Of a stretch of 64,000 bases of DNA, positions 1 through 9,774 are shown piece after piece (within the stretch, counting starts at the first letter, position 1; every line of letters begins with the position of its first letter). A model generated the notes under the pieces. That model was not told the DNA's origin and made no database searches. It was given only the letters and a program-made list of their open reading frames with translations. Where the stretch lies: positions 2,803,403 to 2,867,402 of the forward strand of contig NZ_LN868937.1 of NCBI RefSeq assembly GCF_001244735.1, read 5' to 3'. Origin of the DNA: Bacillus andreraoultii. GTDB lineage: Bacteria; Bacillota; Bacilli; Bacillales; Caldibacillaceae. The translations under genes and the position numbers were made by a program.

Positions 1-895
1 TCCAAGCAATTAAAATTCGTCGCCCCTTTCCGTCAGTAAACGTTTGTGGTGCATAAAAATCAAATCCATAATCAAGTTCTTGAAATTTACTATGACTGAA
101 CTTTTTTGTTTTCCGATCCCAGTCTCCAATAAAGTAACCCGATTGGTATAAGTTTTGATATTTGTACGGCTCAGATTCAAGCCCTTGTGGTGAACAAACT
201 AAGACGTCTTTTTCATTAAGTAGAAAGAAATCTGGACATTCCCACATAAAGCCAAAGGGATCGTCTAAAGTTATTCCTGGACCAGCTAAAGGCCCTTCTA
301 ATTGCCAATGAAGTAAGTCAGAAGAAGAATACAAAACAACGGAACCCTCGAATGATTTTGTTTGCGCTCCTAAAACCATATACCATTTTTCGCCTTCCTG
401 CCATACTTTTGGATCACGGAAATGTGTTGTGTACCCTTCAGGCAATTCAATCACAGGACCTTTTTTCTCAAAACAGATCCCATCTTCAGTAATCGCTAAG
501 CATTGATACGTTTCTCGTCCACCATCTTCTGTTCGGACATTTCCTGTATAAAATAAATAGAGTTTTCCGTTATACTCAACAGCTGAACCTGAATAACAAC
601 CATCTTTCTCATACCATTCACTTGGAACTAAAGCTGGTGGGTGCACCTCCCACCCAATGAAATCTTGCGAGGAAACATGTCCCCAGGCTTTAAATGTATG
701 TTTTGTCTCAAACGGATTCCATTGGAAGAAGACATGGTACTTTCCTTTAAAATAAATTAAACCGTTTGGATCATTCAAAAGGCCAACAGCTGGTGTTAAA
801 TGAAAGGCGAGTCGATTTCCATCCTTCCCCAGTTTCTGCTTCACATCAACTAGCTTTTGTTTAATCTTCTCACGTAATTGCAAATCCTTATTCAT
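1..895 (-). CDS. scrB: Sucrose-6-phosphate hydrolase (GH32), C-terminus cut by window edge
   Basis: The open frame runs from an ATG at 895 off the left edge of the window, giving about 298 residues of a protein that is usually about 480-500. It shows the GH32 signatures: LNDPNG near residue 40 (catalytic nucleophile Asp), FRDPK in the middle and ECPD further on (acid/base Glu). This family hydrolyses sucrose-6-phosphate to glucose-6-phosphate and fructose in the cytoplasm. AAGGAG lies just upstream of the ATG. It lies downstream of a PTS EIIBC gene on the same strand, which makes phosphorylated sucrose the likely substrate. The family is certain; the exact sugar is inferred from context. Confidence 0.93.
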   Translation of the reverse strand, partial: MNKDLQLREKIKQKLVDVKQKLGKDGNRLAFHLTPAVGLLNDPNGLIYFKGKYHVFFQWNPFETKHTFKAWGHVSSQDFIGWEVHPPALVPSEWYEKDGCYSGSAVEYNGKLYLFYTGNVRTEDGGRETYQCLAITEDGICFEKKGPVIELPEGYTTHFRDPKVWQEGEKWYMVLGAQTKSFEGSVVLYSSSDLLHWQLEGPLAGPGITLDDPFGFMWECPDFFLLNEKDVLVCSPQGLESEPYKYQNLYQSGYFIGDWDRKTKKFSHSKFQELDYGFDFYAPQTFTDGKGRRILIAW

Positions 896-1282
896 ACTGA
901 ACTCCTTATCTTGTTGTCATTTTTTAGCAAAACCATATACATATAAAAAAACAATACATAAAATGAAAGCGGTATTGAGTAATTTATCTACCCTTTACCG
1001 CTTGAACGTCTATTTTTCTATCAATGATTTTTACCCCGTCGTTCCTTCCTAGACGTCTCCACTTAAGTGAACCATTCCTACATTTGTACCAGCATGAGAT
1101 TAGATACAGGTCCTTTTGTTTTTAAGGAATGTATAAATGTATCAACTTCTCTTATCCCTTCGATTTACACTATAAAAAGCTTTGGCAGCATTACCTCACA
1201 TGCCAGAAGCCTTTATCGGCGAAATCTTTATCTTAACTCTCGTCAAGGCTTGTGCCCTTCGTTTTCTTTATACATTCACGCA
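896..1282. other. Intergenic gap between sucrose PTS and hydrolase genes
   Basis: No supported gene is seen in these 387 bases; the short plus-strand frames here have no ribosome binding site or recognisable domain. An inverted repeat with 8-bp arms (967-974 and 996-1003) could fold in the minus-strand transcript and act as an attenuator or mRNA processing/stability element between the transporter and hydrolase genes. It is not followed by a clean T-run, so a terminator is not claimed. Confidence 0.4.
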
Positions 1283-2701
1283 TTAACTTGCTTTCGATTC
1301 TTGGTTTTGATTGTCCAACATTTTATCGGAATAGCCGAACATCCATGTTAATACAAAGGCTGTTGCAATGGCAACGATATTCACTAATAAATAAAGGAAG
1401 ATTTGACCGTTTAAATAAAGAAGTGTTCCTGGAATAACAGTAATAGCCATTCCGGTTGCTTTTAGTCCGAGAATTGCTGAAAGAAAACCACCAACGCCAC
1501 CACCAATTAATCCCATAATAAACGGTTTAAAATAACGTAAATTAACACCGAAAATGGCGGGTTCTGTAATACCTAGAAATGCGGAGAATGAAGATGGTAA
1601 TGCTAATGCTTTTAATTTTGGTGATTTTGTTTTCAAACCAACTGCAAGAGCTGCCCCACCTTGAGCCGCAACAGAACAGGTAATAATCGCATTGTACGGG
1701 TTATTCCCAAACGCCTCGAGTAATTGGATTTCAAGCATATTAAAGATATGATGCACACCTGTTACGACAATTAATTGGTTTAATCCACCAATAATCAGTC
1801 CGCTAATCCCTAATGGCCACTCTAGAATTGACTTAAAGACTGTTAATATAACATTTTCTGCTGAATGGAAAATGGGTCCGATAAGAAATAAAGCAAGCGT
1901 AATCATTACTAAGAGTGTTAAAAACGGCGTGATAATTAAATCTAACGCTTCTGGTACACGCTTACGAATCCATCGTTCTAATTTTGCCCCGACAATCCCT
2001 GCGATGAACGCTGGTAAGACAGAGCCTTGATAACCAACGACCGGAATAAAACCTAGGAACATTAACGGACTTGCATCACCACCAGCAACGGCATACGCAT
2101 TCGGTAACGCTGGATTGACAAGCATTAAACCAAGTACAAGACCAATCACAGGGCTACCACCAAACACACGGAATGTAGACCAAGCAACAAGTGCTGGTAG
2201 GAAGGCAAATGCGGTATCGGTTAAAACTTCAGTAATTAAAATAAAGTTTTGTGAAATATCATCAGGTGTCAAACCAAACAAACCTAAAATTTCATCTTGC
2301 ATGACAAGACCGCGTAACCCCATAAATAAGCCGGTTGCAACAAGGACTGGAATAATTGGAACAAATACATCACCAAATGTACGAATTGCCCGTTGGAATT
2401 TACTCCCACTCTTTGCAGCCTCTTGTGCTTGTTCCGCTTTTGTCGTACCACTAACACCTAATTTCATTGCCTCTTCATACATCCGGTTTACAGTCCCAGT
2501 TCCAAAAATAACTTGATATTGCCCCGAATTGAAGAACGCTCCTTTCACTTTATCAAGATTCTCCACTCTTTGTTGATCAATTTTCTCTTTATCTTTAACC
2601 ATGATGCGAAGACGTGTTGCACAGTGGGCAGCAGATATAATATTGTCTTTCCCACCAATTGCATCGATTAACTCTTTAACAATTTTACTGTTTTCAGACA
2701 T
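1283..2701 (-). CDS. scrA: PTS sucrose transporter subunit EIIBC
   Basis: A 472-residue membrane transporter of the glucose/sucrose PTS family. Residues 1-85 form the EIIB domain with the phosphorylation-site motif AAHCATRLR (Cys27). The rest is the EIIC domain with about ten hydrophobic segments and the conserved GITEPAIFG motif. No EIIA domain is present, so phosphate must come from another EIIA. AAGGAG precedes the ATG. It should take up sucrose as sucrose-6-phosphate for the GH32 enzyme downstream. Trehalose EIIBC proteins look similar; the hydrolase neighbour favours sucrose. Three LacI-type operator palindromes lie in its upstream region. Confidence 0.9.
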   Translation of the reverse strand: MSENSKIVKELIDAIGGKDNIISAAHCATRLRIMVKDKEKIDQQRVENLDKVKGAFFNSGQYQVIFGTGTVNRMYEEAMKLGVSGTTKAEQAQEAAKSGSKFQRAIRTFGDVFVPIIPVLVATGLFMGLRGLVMQDEILGLFGLTPDDISQNFILITEVLTDTAFAFLPALVAWSTFRVFGGSPVIGLVLGLMLVNPALPNAYAVAGGDASPLMFLGFIPVVGYQGSVLPAFIAGIVGAKLERWIRKRVPEALDLIITPFLTLLVMITLALFLIGPIFHSAENVILTVFKSILEWPLGISGLIIGGLNQLIVVTGVHHIFNMLEIQLLEAFGNNPYNAIITCSVAAQGGAALAVGLKTKSPKLKALALPSSFSAFLGITEPAIFGVNLRYFKPFIMGLIGGGVGGFLSAILGLKATGMAITVIPGTLLYLNGQIFLYLLVNIVAIATAFVLTWMFGYSDKMLDNQNQESKAS

Positions 2702-2785
2702 TCTTTTTCACTCCTTATTCATTAGGTTTGCAGTTCAACCTTCACTTATTTAAAATCCATTATCCATGGTATGACTTGGGGTATA

Positions 2786-2814
2786 ATTGTACATATTTGT
2801 TTCTTGTTGTGGAA
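2786..2814 (-). promoter_or_regulatory. Candidate sigma-A promoter of the sucrose operon
   Basis: Read on the minus strand, a -35-like TTCCAC (2814-2809) and a -10-like TACAAT (2791-2786) are separated by 17 bp, upstream of the EIIBC start. The -35 element overlaps the first operator palindrome (2811-2822), which fits steric repression. This is inferred from sequence pattern alone. Confidence 0.5.
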
Positions 2815-2940
2815 TCGATTCCTTAAAGTTGATAAAAAAAGAGTTTATAAAACTAGTAAGTAATCCTCTTCTGGAATCGATTACATATAAGAGAAAAAAG
2901 AGCAGGATTATGATAATCCCGTTTTTATGAAATCGATTCC
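2811..2940. promoter_or_regulatory. Three LacI-family operator palindromes
   Basis: Three near-identical palindromes centred on AATCGATT: GGAATCGATTCC at 2811-2822 (perfect), GGAATCGATTAC at 2873-2884 and GAAATCGATTCC at 2929-2940. They have the central CG dyad typical of LacI-family operators and lie between the LacI-type regulator gene and the EIIBC gene. Centre spacings are 62 and 56 bp, close to six and five and a half helical turns, which could support looping. Binding by the adjacent regulator is inferred. Confidence 0.75.
2893..2919 (-). terminator. Possible terminator of the LacI-type regulator gene
   Basis: On the minus strand a stem GGATTAT/ATAATCC with a 1-nt centre (2919-2905) is followed after four bases by a T-rich stretch (2900-2893). 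It lies 33 bp beyond the regulator's stop codon. The loop is too tight for an ideal hairpin, so this is a weak call. Confidence 0.35.
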
Positions 2941-2951
2941 AGATGAGTTCA

Positions 2952-3941
2952 TTATATACTATTTCCCTCTCTTAGTCTATAACTTAAAATAATTTTTTCT
3001 ATTTTTGTTGTTTCCCCCTTAATATTTTTTAATAATAACTTAGCAGCCGCTTTCCCTGCCTTCTCATTTTCGTAATCAATTGTCGTTAATTGTGGAGTAA
3101 CATATTGGGATATATCACTCGCCCCAATACTGGCAATACTAATCATCTCGGGGATGTGAATATTTTTTTCCTTTAGAAATGACATGACACCAATTGCAAT
3201 ACGGTCGGTCGCTGCAAATACCGCCTCTGGTAACGTCTCATTATTCTTGATCATCTTTTTCATACATTGATAACCAGACTCTGTTTCAAAACTTCCAATT
3301 TCAATCCATTTTTCTTGAGCCTCAATTTCATATTCTGCTAGCGTATCTAAATAACCTCGTTTTCTTTCTACACCTACTGCATAGTCTGTTTCCGAGACAC
3401 CAATATACGCAATTTGTTTCTTCCCTTTATGAATAAACATCTCTGTTAGAAATTTAGCAGCATGGTAATCATCATTATAGACAGATGATGCTTCAGGCAT
3501 ATTTTGCCCAACAACAATGAGTGGAATCTTTATTTGCTTAATCTCCTTGACAACTTCAGGAAGAATATTCGTTGCAACGAATATAATCCCATCAACTTGT
3601 CGATTAACAAGGAGCCGTAAATATTCAATCTCTTTTTCAACTTGTAAATTCGTTGTCGCTAATAAAATTTGATATCCTTCACTACTAAGAACCTCATCGA
3701 TCCCAGCAACAATTTTACTCGCTGTTTCTGTACTAATTCTTGGTAAAATCACACCAATTACTTTCGTTTCTTTCGTTCGAAGGGACTTTGCCTGTTGACT
3801 AGGTACATAACCTGTTTCTTTAATAACTTTCATTACTCGTTCCCGAACTTCTTCACTAACATAACCAGAATTATTTAACACACGAGAAACGGTTGTCCGT
3901 GATACATTCGCCATTTTTGCAATATCTAATATGGTAATCAA
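2952..3941 (-). CDS. scrR: LacI-family repressor of the sucrose locus
   Basis: About 329 residues. The N-terminal helix-turn-helix reads ILDIAKMANVSRTTVSRVLN, followed by a periplasmic-binding-protein-like sugar domain (IGVILPRI, GIIFVATN, RIAIGVMSFL). I place the start at TTG 3941 because GGAGGG sits 6 bases upstream and the protein then begins at the normal LacI position. An ATG at 3965 would add eight residues and has no ribosome binding site. It likely represses the sucrose genes through the three palindromes beside it, with a sugar or sugar phosphate as inducer. Confidence 0.85.
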   Translation of the reverse strand: MITILDIAKMANVSRTTVSRVLNNSGYVSEEVRERVMKVIKETGYVPSQQAKSLRTKETKVIGVILPRISTETASKIVAGIDEVLSSEGYQILLATTNLQVEKEIEYLRLLVNRQVDGIIFVATNILPEVVKEIKQIKIPLIVVGQNMPEASSVYNDDYHAAKFLTEMFIHKGKKQIAYIGVSETDYAVGVERKRGYLDTLAEYEIEAQEKWIEIGSFETESGYQCMKKMIKNNETLPEAVFAATDRIAIGVMSFLKEKNIHIPEMISIASIGASDISQYVTPQLTTIDYENEKAGKAAAKLLLKNIKGETTKIEKIILSYRLREGNSI

Positions 3942-4060
3942 AACCAGCCCTCCAATGATGGACATAATTGATTCTGTCGTAAAACTATGTATATCTTATC
4001 ATATTTTTTCAGTACACGTACGGGACTTTTTAACATATATCGTTATTCAAAACACCTGTT

Positions 4061-4085
4061 GGCCAGAGGTTACACACCCCTGACC
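4061..4085 (-). terminator. Hairpin after sbcC
   Basis: The minus-strand RNA can form a 9-bp stem (GGUCAGGGG with CCUCUGGCC, two G-U pairs) with a 7-nt loop, 18 bp beyond the sbcC stop. The two wobble positions are A-C mismatches on the other strand, so the hairpin belongs to minus-strand transcripts. The T-run after it is poor. Confidence 0.4.
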
Positions 4086-4102
4086 ATTTTTCCCTATGAA
4101 AC

Positions 4103-7100
4103 TTATTTGATAACAAACTGTGTTTTACTGTATCCTTCTTTCATCTTATTCACTTCTAAGGCAGCAGGAATGGCATTTTTTAATTCTTGAACATGGGAGA
4201 TAATACCGATCATTCGACCTGTTTGTTGCAAATCGATTAATGTATCAATCGCCTTTGTTAGAGACTCTTCATCTAGCGAGCCAAATCCTTCATCGATAAA
4301 CATCGTATCAATGGAGACGCCCCCTTGGTAACTTTGGATCACATCTGCCATACCAAGAGCAAGGGATAAGGACGCATTAAACTTCTCCCCACCAGACAAT
4401 GTTTTCACATCACGAGTTTGGCCTGTATAAGAATCATACACATCAAGACCAAGACCACTTTGTTTTCCTCTTGCTTCTTGTCGTTCACTACGTTGTAAAA
4501 CAAATTGTCCGTTTGATAAACGTTTTAATCGTTCATTTGCAGCCATTAAAATTTGCTCTAAAAATTCAATTTGCAAATATCGTTCAAAAGAAATCTTCTT
4601 ATCATTTTGCCCACGAATCACATCATACAAATCTGTTACTGTATCTTTTCGTTTTTCTAATTGATTGAGACGTTCATTTGCTTCTGTAATTGCTTCTTTT
4701 AATGTTTGAACATGATTTAAATACTGCTCAGACTGCCTTAATGTCTCTTGTGCTTGTTCAAACGCTTGTTTAGACTTGTCTAAGTCATTCTTCAACTCGA
4801 CTAGGTCCACTTTCTTTTTATCAGCTAAAGAATCATGGAGTTCTTTAATTTGTTGTTGAAGCACAGCAATATGACTATAATACGTATCAATTTCTTGTTT
4901 TAGTTGTTTTTGCTCCACTTCAGAAAGTTTTGATTTGCGGTATTGCACTTCATCTACGAACTGCGCTTGTTGCAACATTTCATAAAATTGTTGTTCCGCT
5001 TTTTCCCTTTTTAACGTAACCTCACTTAGTTGCTGTTTTGCATTATCCAAGTTCACTTGTGCTTTTGCTAACTCTTCCCTTGACGACTGCAATTGTTTTT
5101 GGACAAGTTCCCATGCTATTTCTAAATCCCTTTGCTTTGCTTCTGTTTTTGTTATTTCTAGCTCTAACACGGACAATTTTTGTAGGTCTTCCGGAATCCG
5201 ATTTAATTGCTCTTGATAAATAGCTTTATTCGCTTCGAATGCCGTGCTCTTTTCAAGGTACGATTTTGCTAGCGCTTCTTGATGTTCTTCTTTTTCATTA
5301 AGATTCATTTCAATTTTTTCCAAGTTCACTTTAAAATTGTGTAGTTTTTCCTTTTCTAGTTGTAAAGAATTGACTTCCTCTTTTAGCTGCTTTCCTTCTT
5401 CTACAAACTGGTTATATGTTTCACGTACATTTTGAAGCTCAATACCAATTTGTTCAACTTCTTTTCCTTTCTCTTCCATTTGTTGTTTGACAGAATGAAA
5501 CGTTGCAACGAACTCTCGATATTTATCGTCTATTCCATTGAATTCTTTTTTAGCTGTATCAAGTTCCTCTTTTGTTGGAACAGAAAAATGACCATCTGCT
5601 CGCTTCGGATGTTCCATGCTCCCACAAACCGGACAAGGTTCACCATCGTGTAAATGTGTCGCAAGAATAATGGCTTGTCCGTTCACCCAAGCAGATTCTA
5701 ACTTTTCATATTGTTGTTTTGCCGCTTCGTGCTGAATTTTCTGCTCACTTATTTCTTTGCTAAGCTTATCTTTCTGTTGCGCTAAGCGAATATAATCACG
5801 TAACACAATTGCATGATTACGCAATTCATTAACCTTCTGTTGTTTATCTGGCAATGTATCTACTTTTTGTTCCATTTCTTTTATTTGTCGGTTAATCGAT
5901 TGTTTCATTTCCTTTATTTCATGTATATTGTTTGCCACTTCATCCTTTTGCTTTACTAAGCTTTGAACATATTTATATTGTTCCGTTAATTGTTGCTTTT
6001 TCTTATCAATTTCCTGTACAGTTGGTAAAAGCTCCTTATAATGCTGAAGTTTTTTGGCGATTTCCTCTCGTTCACCTTTTTTACTTTCTTCCTCTTTATA
6101 AGTAAGCTCTACACGTTTCAATTGATCAACTACCTCATCATAACCTTTTTCAGTCTGTTTTAAACGAGTCGTTTTCTCCCTCTCGTCTAGTCGCCACTCG
6201 TTAACTTGTGTTTCATACCCTTCAATTTTACTAGCACGTTCGGCATTTTCGAGTTGCACTTCTTTCGTCTTAATGATTGGTTTCTTTGTCTCATATTCTT
6301 TTAAGAGATTCTCTTTCTCTTCTAATTTGATAAACTCCGCATTGATTCCTTCTGCTTTATGGAAAATTTCGAGCTTCTCATTGTAGGTCTTTTCAGCTTG
6401 TGCTTCTATTTTTTTATTATCGGTAATTGTATCTTCATAAAACATTTCTTCCTCATCAAGTCCTGCTAACACTTGATATGTGTTGAAGTTTTCCTGGGAA
6501 AGTGTCTCAAATAACAAGGATTCCACACGGAGTGGAAGTAATGTTTTTATATCGGAAAAATATCGATCACGCGTTTGTTTTTCACGGTTAAACTCTTCTT
6601 CAGCCAATTGTTTTTTTGCTTTTAATCGTTGGCTAATAAAAGTATAACGTTCTGTTTTAAAAATTTTCCGAAGTATCTCCTCTTTATTTTCCGTTTGAGA
6701 GGTAAGAAGCTTTCGAAATTCACCTTGTGGCAGCATAACAATTTGAATAAATTGATCCCTAGTTAAGCCAATCAACTCTTCCACTCTTTTATTTATTTCT
6801 GAAACGATTTGCCGGTCTACACAAGGAATCTCTTCGTCTTCTATCCGCTCGTAAAATTCATATGAATCACCGGTTGCTGTCTTATTCCCTTTCTTCACAT
6901 GGGGGAGCTGCCTTTTAATTCGGTAAAAATGACCTCGGAGCTCAAATTCTAATTCAACAGATGTATAGATGTCATCATCAGCAAAGTCACTCCGCAAGCA
7001 TTTTATATCACTACGATCCTCTCCACTCGCAGAACCATAAAGAACAAAACAGATGGCATCAAATATTGTCGTTTTCCCTGCCCCAGTATTTCCGGAAATA

Positions 7101-7195
7101 ACAAATAATCGATTTTCTTTTAGCTCAGTAAAATCAATTACTTCCCGTTCTTTATATGGACCAAACGCGGTCATCGTTAATTTAAGTGGTCTCAT
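4103..7195 (-). CDS. sbcC: Nuclease SbcCD subunit C (Rad50-like ATPase)
   Basis: A 1030-residue Rad50/SbcC ATPase. Walker A GNTGAGKTT is at residues 35-43. Two long coiled-coil arms flank a zinc hook CPVC near residue 525. The C-terminus has the ABC signature LSGGEKF and Walker B MFIDEGFGSLDEE. With SbcD it forms the nuclease that opens hairpins and processes DNA ends. Its start overlaps the sbcD stop by 4 bp (ATGA), so the two are translationally coupled. Length and motifs are complete. Confidence 0.97.
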   Translation of the reverse strand: MRPLKLTMTAFGPYKEREVIDFTELKENRLFVISGNTGAGKTTIFDAICFVLYGSASGEDRSDIKCLRSDFADDDIYTSVELEFELRGHFYRIKRQLPHVKKGNKTATGDSYEFYERIEDEEIPCVDRQIVSEINKRVEELIGLTRDQFIQIVMLPQGEFRKLLTSQTENKEEILRKIFKTERYTFISQRLKAKKQLAEEEFNREKQTRDRYFSDIKTLLPLRVESLLFETLSQENFNTYQVLAGLDEEEMFYEDTITDNKKIEAQAEKTYNEKLEIFHKAEGINAEFIKLEEKENLLKEYETKKPIIKTKEVQLENAERASKIEGYETQVNEWRLDEREKTTRLKQTEKGYDEVVDQLKRVELTYKEEESKKGEREEIAKKLQHYKELLPTVQEIDKKKQQLTEQYKYVQSLVKQKDEVANNIHEIKEMKQSINRQIKEMEQKVDTLPDKQQKVNELRNHAIVLRDYIRLAQQKDKLSKEISEQKIQHEAAKQQYEKLESAWVNGQAIILATHLHDGEPCPVCGSMEHPKRADGHFSVPTKEELDTAKKEFNGIDDKYREFVATFHSVKQQMEEKGKEVEQIGIELQNVRETYNQFVEEGKQLKEEVNSLQLEKEKLHNFKVNLEKIEMNLNEKEEHQEALAKSYLEKSTAFEANKAIYQEQLNRIPEDLQKLSVLELEITKTEAKQRDLEIAWELVQKQLQSSREELAKAQVNLDNAKQQLSEVTLKREKAEQQFYEMLQQAQFVDEVQYRKSKLSEVEQKQLKQEIDTYYSHIAVLQQQIKELHDSLADKKKVDLVELKNDLDKSKQAFEQAQETLRQSEQYLNHVQTLKEAITEANERLNQLEKRKDTVTDLYDVIRGQNDKKISFERYLQIEFLEQILMAANERLKRLSNGQFVLQRSERQEARGKQSGLGLDVYDSYTGQTRDVKTLSGGEKFNASLSLALGMADVIQSYQGGVSIDTMFIDEGFGSLDEESLTKAIDTLIDLQQTGRMIGIISHVQELKNAIPAALEVNKMKEGYSKTQFVIK

Positions 7196-8412
7196 GATTC
7201 TCCTCCTTCTGAATCTACTGACTTAGATGCCGCAACTTCCATCGCTACACGCTTAAATTCTTCTTGGTCTTCCTGCAATAATTCATGGAGAACTTCTTTA
7301 AATATCGCTTCCGTTTCTTCCGTTACCTCTGTCTGTTTCACTTCTTGGTAAAATGCGCGGAATAATGATAGGTCGTCCATTTTATGACGGGCAACTTTTT
7401 CAACATTTGTATCTTCATGATCATTAGATAAAATAATTCTCCGCTCAACGTGCATCGCATTCGGATAAACAGAACGAACCTTTTCCATTGGTGATAGAAC
7501 CGGTGTCTCATCTAACAAACGAACAAAAACATAATCGTCATTAATTGGATGTTTCAGTAATTCTTCCATCGACGACTCAACCGTGCACATATCCCGAATT
7601 GGTTCTAGCAACTTTTTCTCAATTGTCACATTTCCTTGTTCATCTAACTCAACGATTAAATAGCCTTTCTTATGATTTTCCTCTGATATCGAGTATTTCA
7701 ATGGTGAGCCTGAATAACGAATCTTCTCATCCAATACGAAATGGGCTTGATGTAGGTGCCCTAAAGCTGTGTAGTGGAAGTTTTTGAACAGGTTGGCATC
7801 GACGTATTCCGAACCACCGATAGCAAGTGGCCGTTCTGATTCACTCGTATTTTCTTGCTCCTCCCCGTGAGGCGTTACAAAGGCATGTCCAACAAACACA
7901 TGTCGCGCATTCGGATCCATTTTTGTCTCAATCGCTGCAACAATTTTTTGCATGGCATCGTTATGGGAACGAATTTCATCATCTTCAAACAAATGCCGAA
8001 CAACACTCGGATCAGCAAACGGGATAAGGTGAAAATGAACCTCACCATATTCATCATGTAAAATAACTGGTTGTAACGAATTTGAAAGTTGCCCTACGAT
8101 ATGATAACCATTTGCTTTCATCATCCGACTTCCGAAATGGAGACGAGTTGGACTATCATGGTTCCCGGCAACAGCCAAGACCGGTGTTTTTAACCTAAGG
8201 ACAATTTCTTCTAGCACTTCATCTAGCAAATTTACTGCTTCTGTTGGTGGTATCCCACGATCATATAAATCTCCAGCGATAATGACTGCATCCGGTTTCT
8301 CTACTTCTATCGCTTCAATAAATTGTTTTAAAACATACCGTTGATCTTCTGTCATATATACACCTTGGACGAGTTTACCTAAATGCCAGTCTGCTGTATG
8401 GAAAAATTTCAT
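7192..8412 (-). CDS. sbcD: Nuclease SbcCD subunit D (Mre11-like)
   Basis: A 406-residue metallophosphoesterase. The metal-binding motifs are in order: TADWHLGK at the N-terminus, GDLYDRG, AGNHDSP and GHLHQAH. These mark the Mn-dependent exonuclease/endonuclease partner of SbcC. AAAGGAGA precedes the ATG. It is the first gene of the sbcDC pair. Confidence 0.97.
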   Translation of the reverse strand: MKFFHTADWHLGKLVQGVYMTEDQRYVLKQFIEAIEVEKPDAVIIAGDLYDRGIPPTEAVNLLDEVLEEIVLRLKTPVLAVAGNHDSPTRLHFGSRMMKANGYHIVGQLSNSLQPVILHDEYGEVHFHLIPFADPSVVRHLFEDDEIRSHNDAMQKIVAAIETKMDPNARHVFVGHAFVTPHGEEQENTSESERPLAIGGSEYVDANLFKNFHYTALGHLHQAHFVLDEKIRYSGSPLKYSISEENHKKGYLIVELDEQGNVTIEKKLLEPIRDMCTVESSMEELLKHPINDDYVFVRLLDETPVLSPMEKVRSVYPNAMHVERRIILSNDHEDTNVEKVARHKMDDLSLFRAFYQEVKQTEVTEETEAIFKEVLHELLQEDQEEFKRVAMEVAASKSVDSEGGES

Positions 8413-8444
8413 TCCTGTTCTCCTTTCGTTGTAGCTAACTAGTT

Positions 8445-8900
8445 TTACCTAATTAAAATTGCTTTTATTTTTTCATAATCTGCTATAATTGATTCGATTT
8501 CTTTCGGACTTAGTTTCCTTGATTCCATTTTATCAATAAAACTTGTCCAATCGTTGCTTAAATCGTTCACTTTCGGTTCGTGGACTGTCCCATGAATGGG
8601 GATATTAGTAATCGAATCTTCTTTCATATCAAATTGGTCATTCAACGGATTATTTTCCAAAGTACTTACTACATAATCCGAATAACCAGCCATTAAATAA
8701 AGCCAACCTTTTTGCACGCTTATATGACTTGCTATTTTTTCAAGGGTTTCTCTTGTAGGCCGATGTTCCCCTCTCTCTATCTTACTGAGCTGAGAAAAAC
8801 TAACACCCGTCAAATTAGAAAACTCTCGTAAAGTGAAGCACATTTCTTCCCTTTGTGACTTAATCGTCTCCCCGAGAATCTTTAAATCCGGCTGATTCAT
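8445..8900 (-). CDS. XRE-family transcriptional regulator
   Basis: About 151 residues. An N-terminal Cro/CI-type helix-turn-helix (LREFSNLTGVSFSQLSKIER) is followed by a helical tail of about 80 residues with no recognised domain. I choose ATG 8900 because AGAGGTG is 6 bases upstream; a GTG at 8909 overlaps that ribosome binding site. It lies 32 bp upstream of sbcD on the same strand, but that position is not enough to claim it regulates sbcDC. Targets are unknown. Confidence 0.8.
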   Translation of the reverse strand: MNQPDLKILGETIKSQREEMCFTLREFSNLTGVSFSQLSKIERGEHRPTRETLEKIASHISVQKGWLYLMAGYSDYVVSTLENNPLNDQFDMKEDSITNIPIHGTVHEPKVNDLSNDWTSFIDKMESRKLSPKEIESIIADYEKIKAILIR

Positions 8901-9185
8901 ATCAATCACCTCTATTTAACTAGTAATATACCACAACTTGTTTCATGACACAACACTAAAAGCCTTTTCTACTAGTATGTATCCATTAATGATAGTGTGC
9001 CTTCTCTCATTTTTCTTGAAACTTTCTTCATTTCCCCCGTGGAAAATTGTATACAAAACAACTTACTGAGAATCAATCAACCTTTTAATAGTAGTAGTCG
9101 CATGGGACCAACCTAGTCTACTTTCGCAACAAATTACAGGATAAATATAAAAAGACGACAAGACCATTTGCCGCCTTTAGATTTT

Positions 9186-9422
9186 TTATTGTTTTAAAGC
9201 AGATAAAATTCTTTCCGGATCAAAGCCAATGACCCATTTCCCATTTATTTCTGTTTGTGGAACTCCCATTTGTCCAGTTTTACTTACTAACTTTTGCATC
9301 ATCATCGGATCTTTTTCAACATTTACTTCTTGGAAGGCAATATGATTTTGTTCTAAAAATCCTTTCAACATTGTACAAAAAGGGCAACGTGATGTTGTAT
9401 ATACAGTAATTTTATTTTCCAT
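9186..9422 (-). CDS. Glutaredoxin-like thiol-disulfide protein
   Basis: 78 residues, a complete small glutaredoxin/NrdH-type thioredoxin fold. The active-site CPFC (Cys13, Cys16) and the cis-proline motif GVPQ are present. AGGAGG is upstream of the ATG. It is the last gene of a same-strand group with rhodanese genes, so a role in handling low-molecular thiols or sulfane sulfur is plausible. Confidence 0.88.
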   Translation of the reverse strand: MENKITVYTTSRCPFCTMLKGFLEQNHIAFQEVNVEKDPMMMQKLVSKTGQMGVPQTEINGKWVIGFDPERILSALKQ

Positions 9423-9460
9423 TCAAATTCCTCCTGTTAATTAATGAGCTGTTTCGCTTA

Positions 9461-9760
9461 CTACTCTATCTTTCCTCCCCAAGCATTCATACCACCAATC
9501 ATATCTTCAACATGATATCCAAATGCTTCAAGGATGCCGCATGCCGCTTTACTTCTATTTCCCGACTGGCAGACGACTACATAAGTCTTGTCTTTCTCTA
9601 ATTCATGTTTTCGGAAAGCCAACTCGCCTAAAGGAATATGTTTTGCTCCTGGAATTTTCCCTTCCGCTACTTCGAATGCTTCACGAACATCAATAATTGA
9701 ACATTCCTCACCATTCTTCATTCGTTTACATACTTCCTCCGCTGTTACTCTTTTTGTCAT
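9461..9760 (-). CDS. Single-domain rhodanese sulfurtransferase (copy 1)
   Basis: 99 residues, one rhodanese domain. The CH2A-type motif DVREAFEVAEGKIPGAKHIP leads to the active-site loop CQSGNRS with Cys64 as the persulfide-carrying residue. Such proteins move sulfane sulfur in the cytoplasm. It lies 14 bp downstream of the membrane-anchored rhodanese gene. About 57 bp around the N-terminal motif are nearly identical to the third rhodanese gene (see 10225-10521). Confidence 0.92.
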   Translation of the reverse strand: MTKRVTAEEVCKRMKNGEECSIIDVREAFEVAEGKIPGAKHIPLGELAFRKHELEKDKTYVVVCQSGNRSKAACGILEAFGYHVEDMIGGMNAWGGKIE

Positions 9761-9774
9761 TTCTTTTACTCCTT

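Noticed and set aside
1067..1437. Two short plus-strand frames between the sucrose genes
   Set aside because: No ribosome binding site or domain; they overlap the end of the PTS gene on the other strand.
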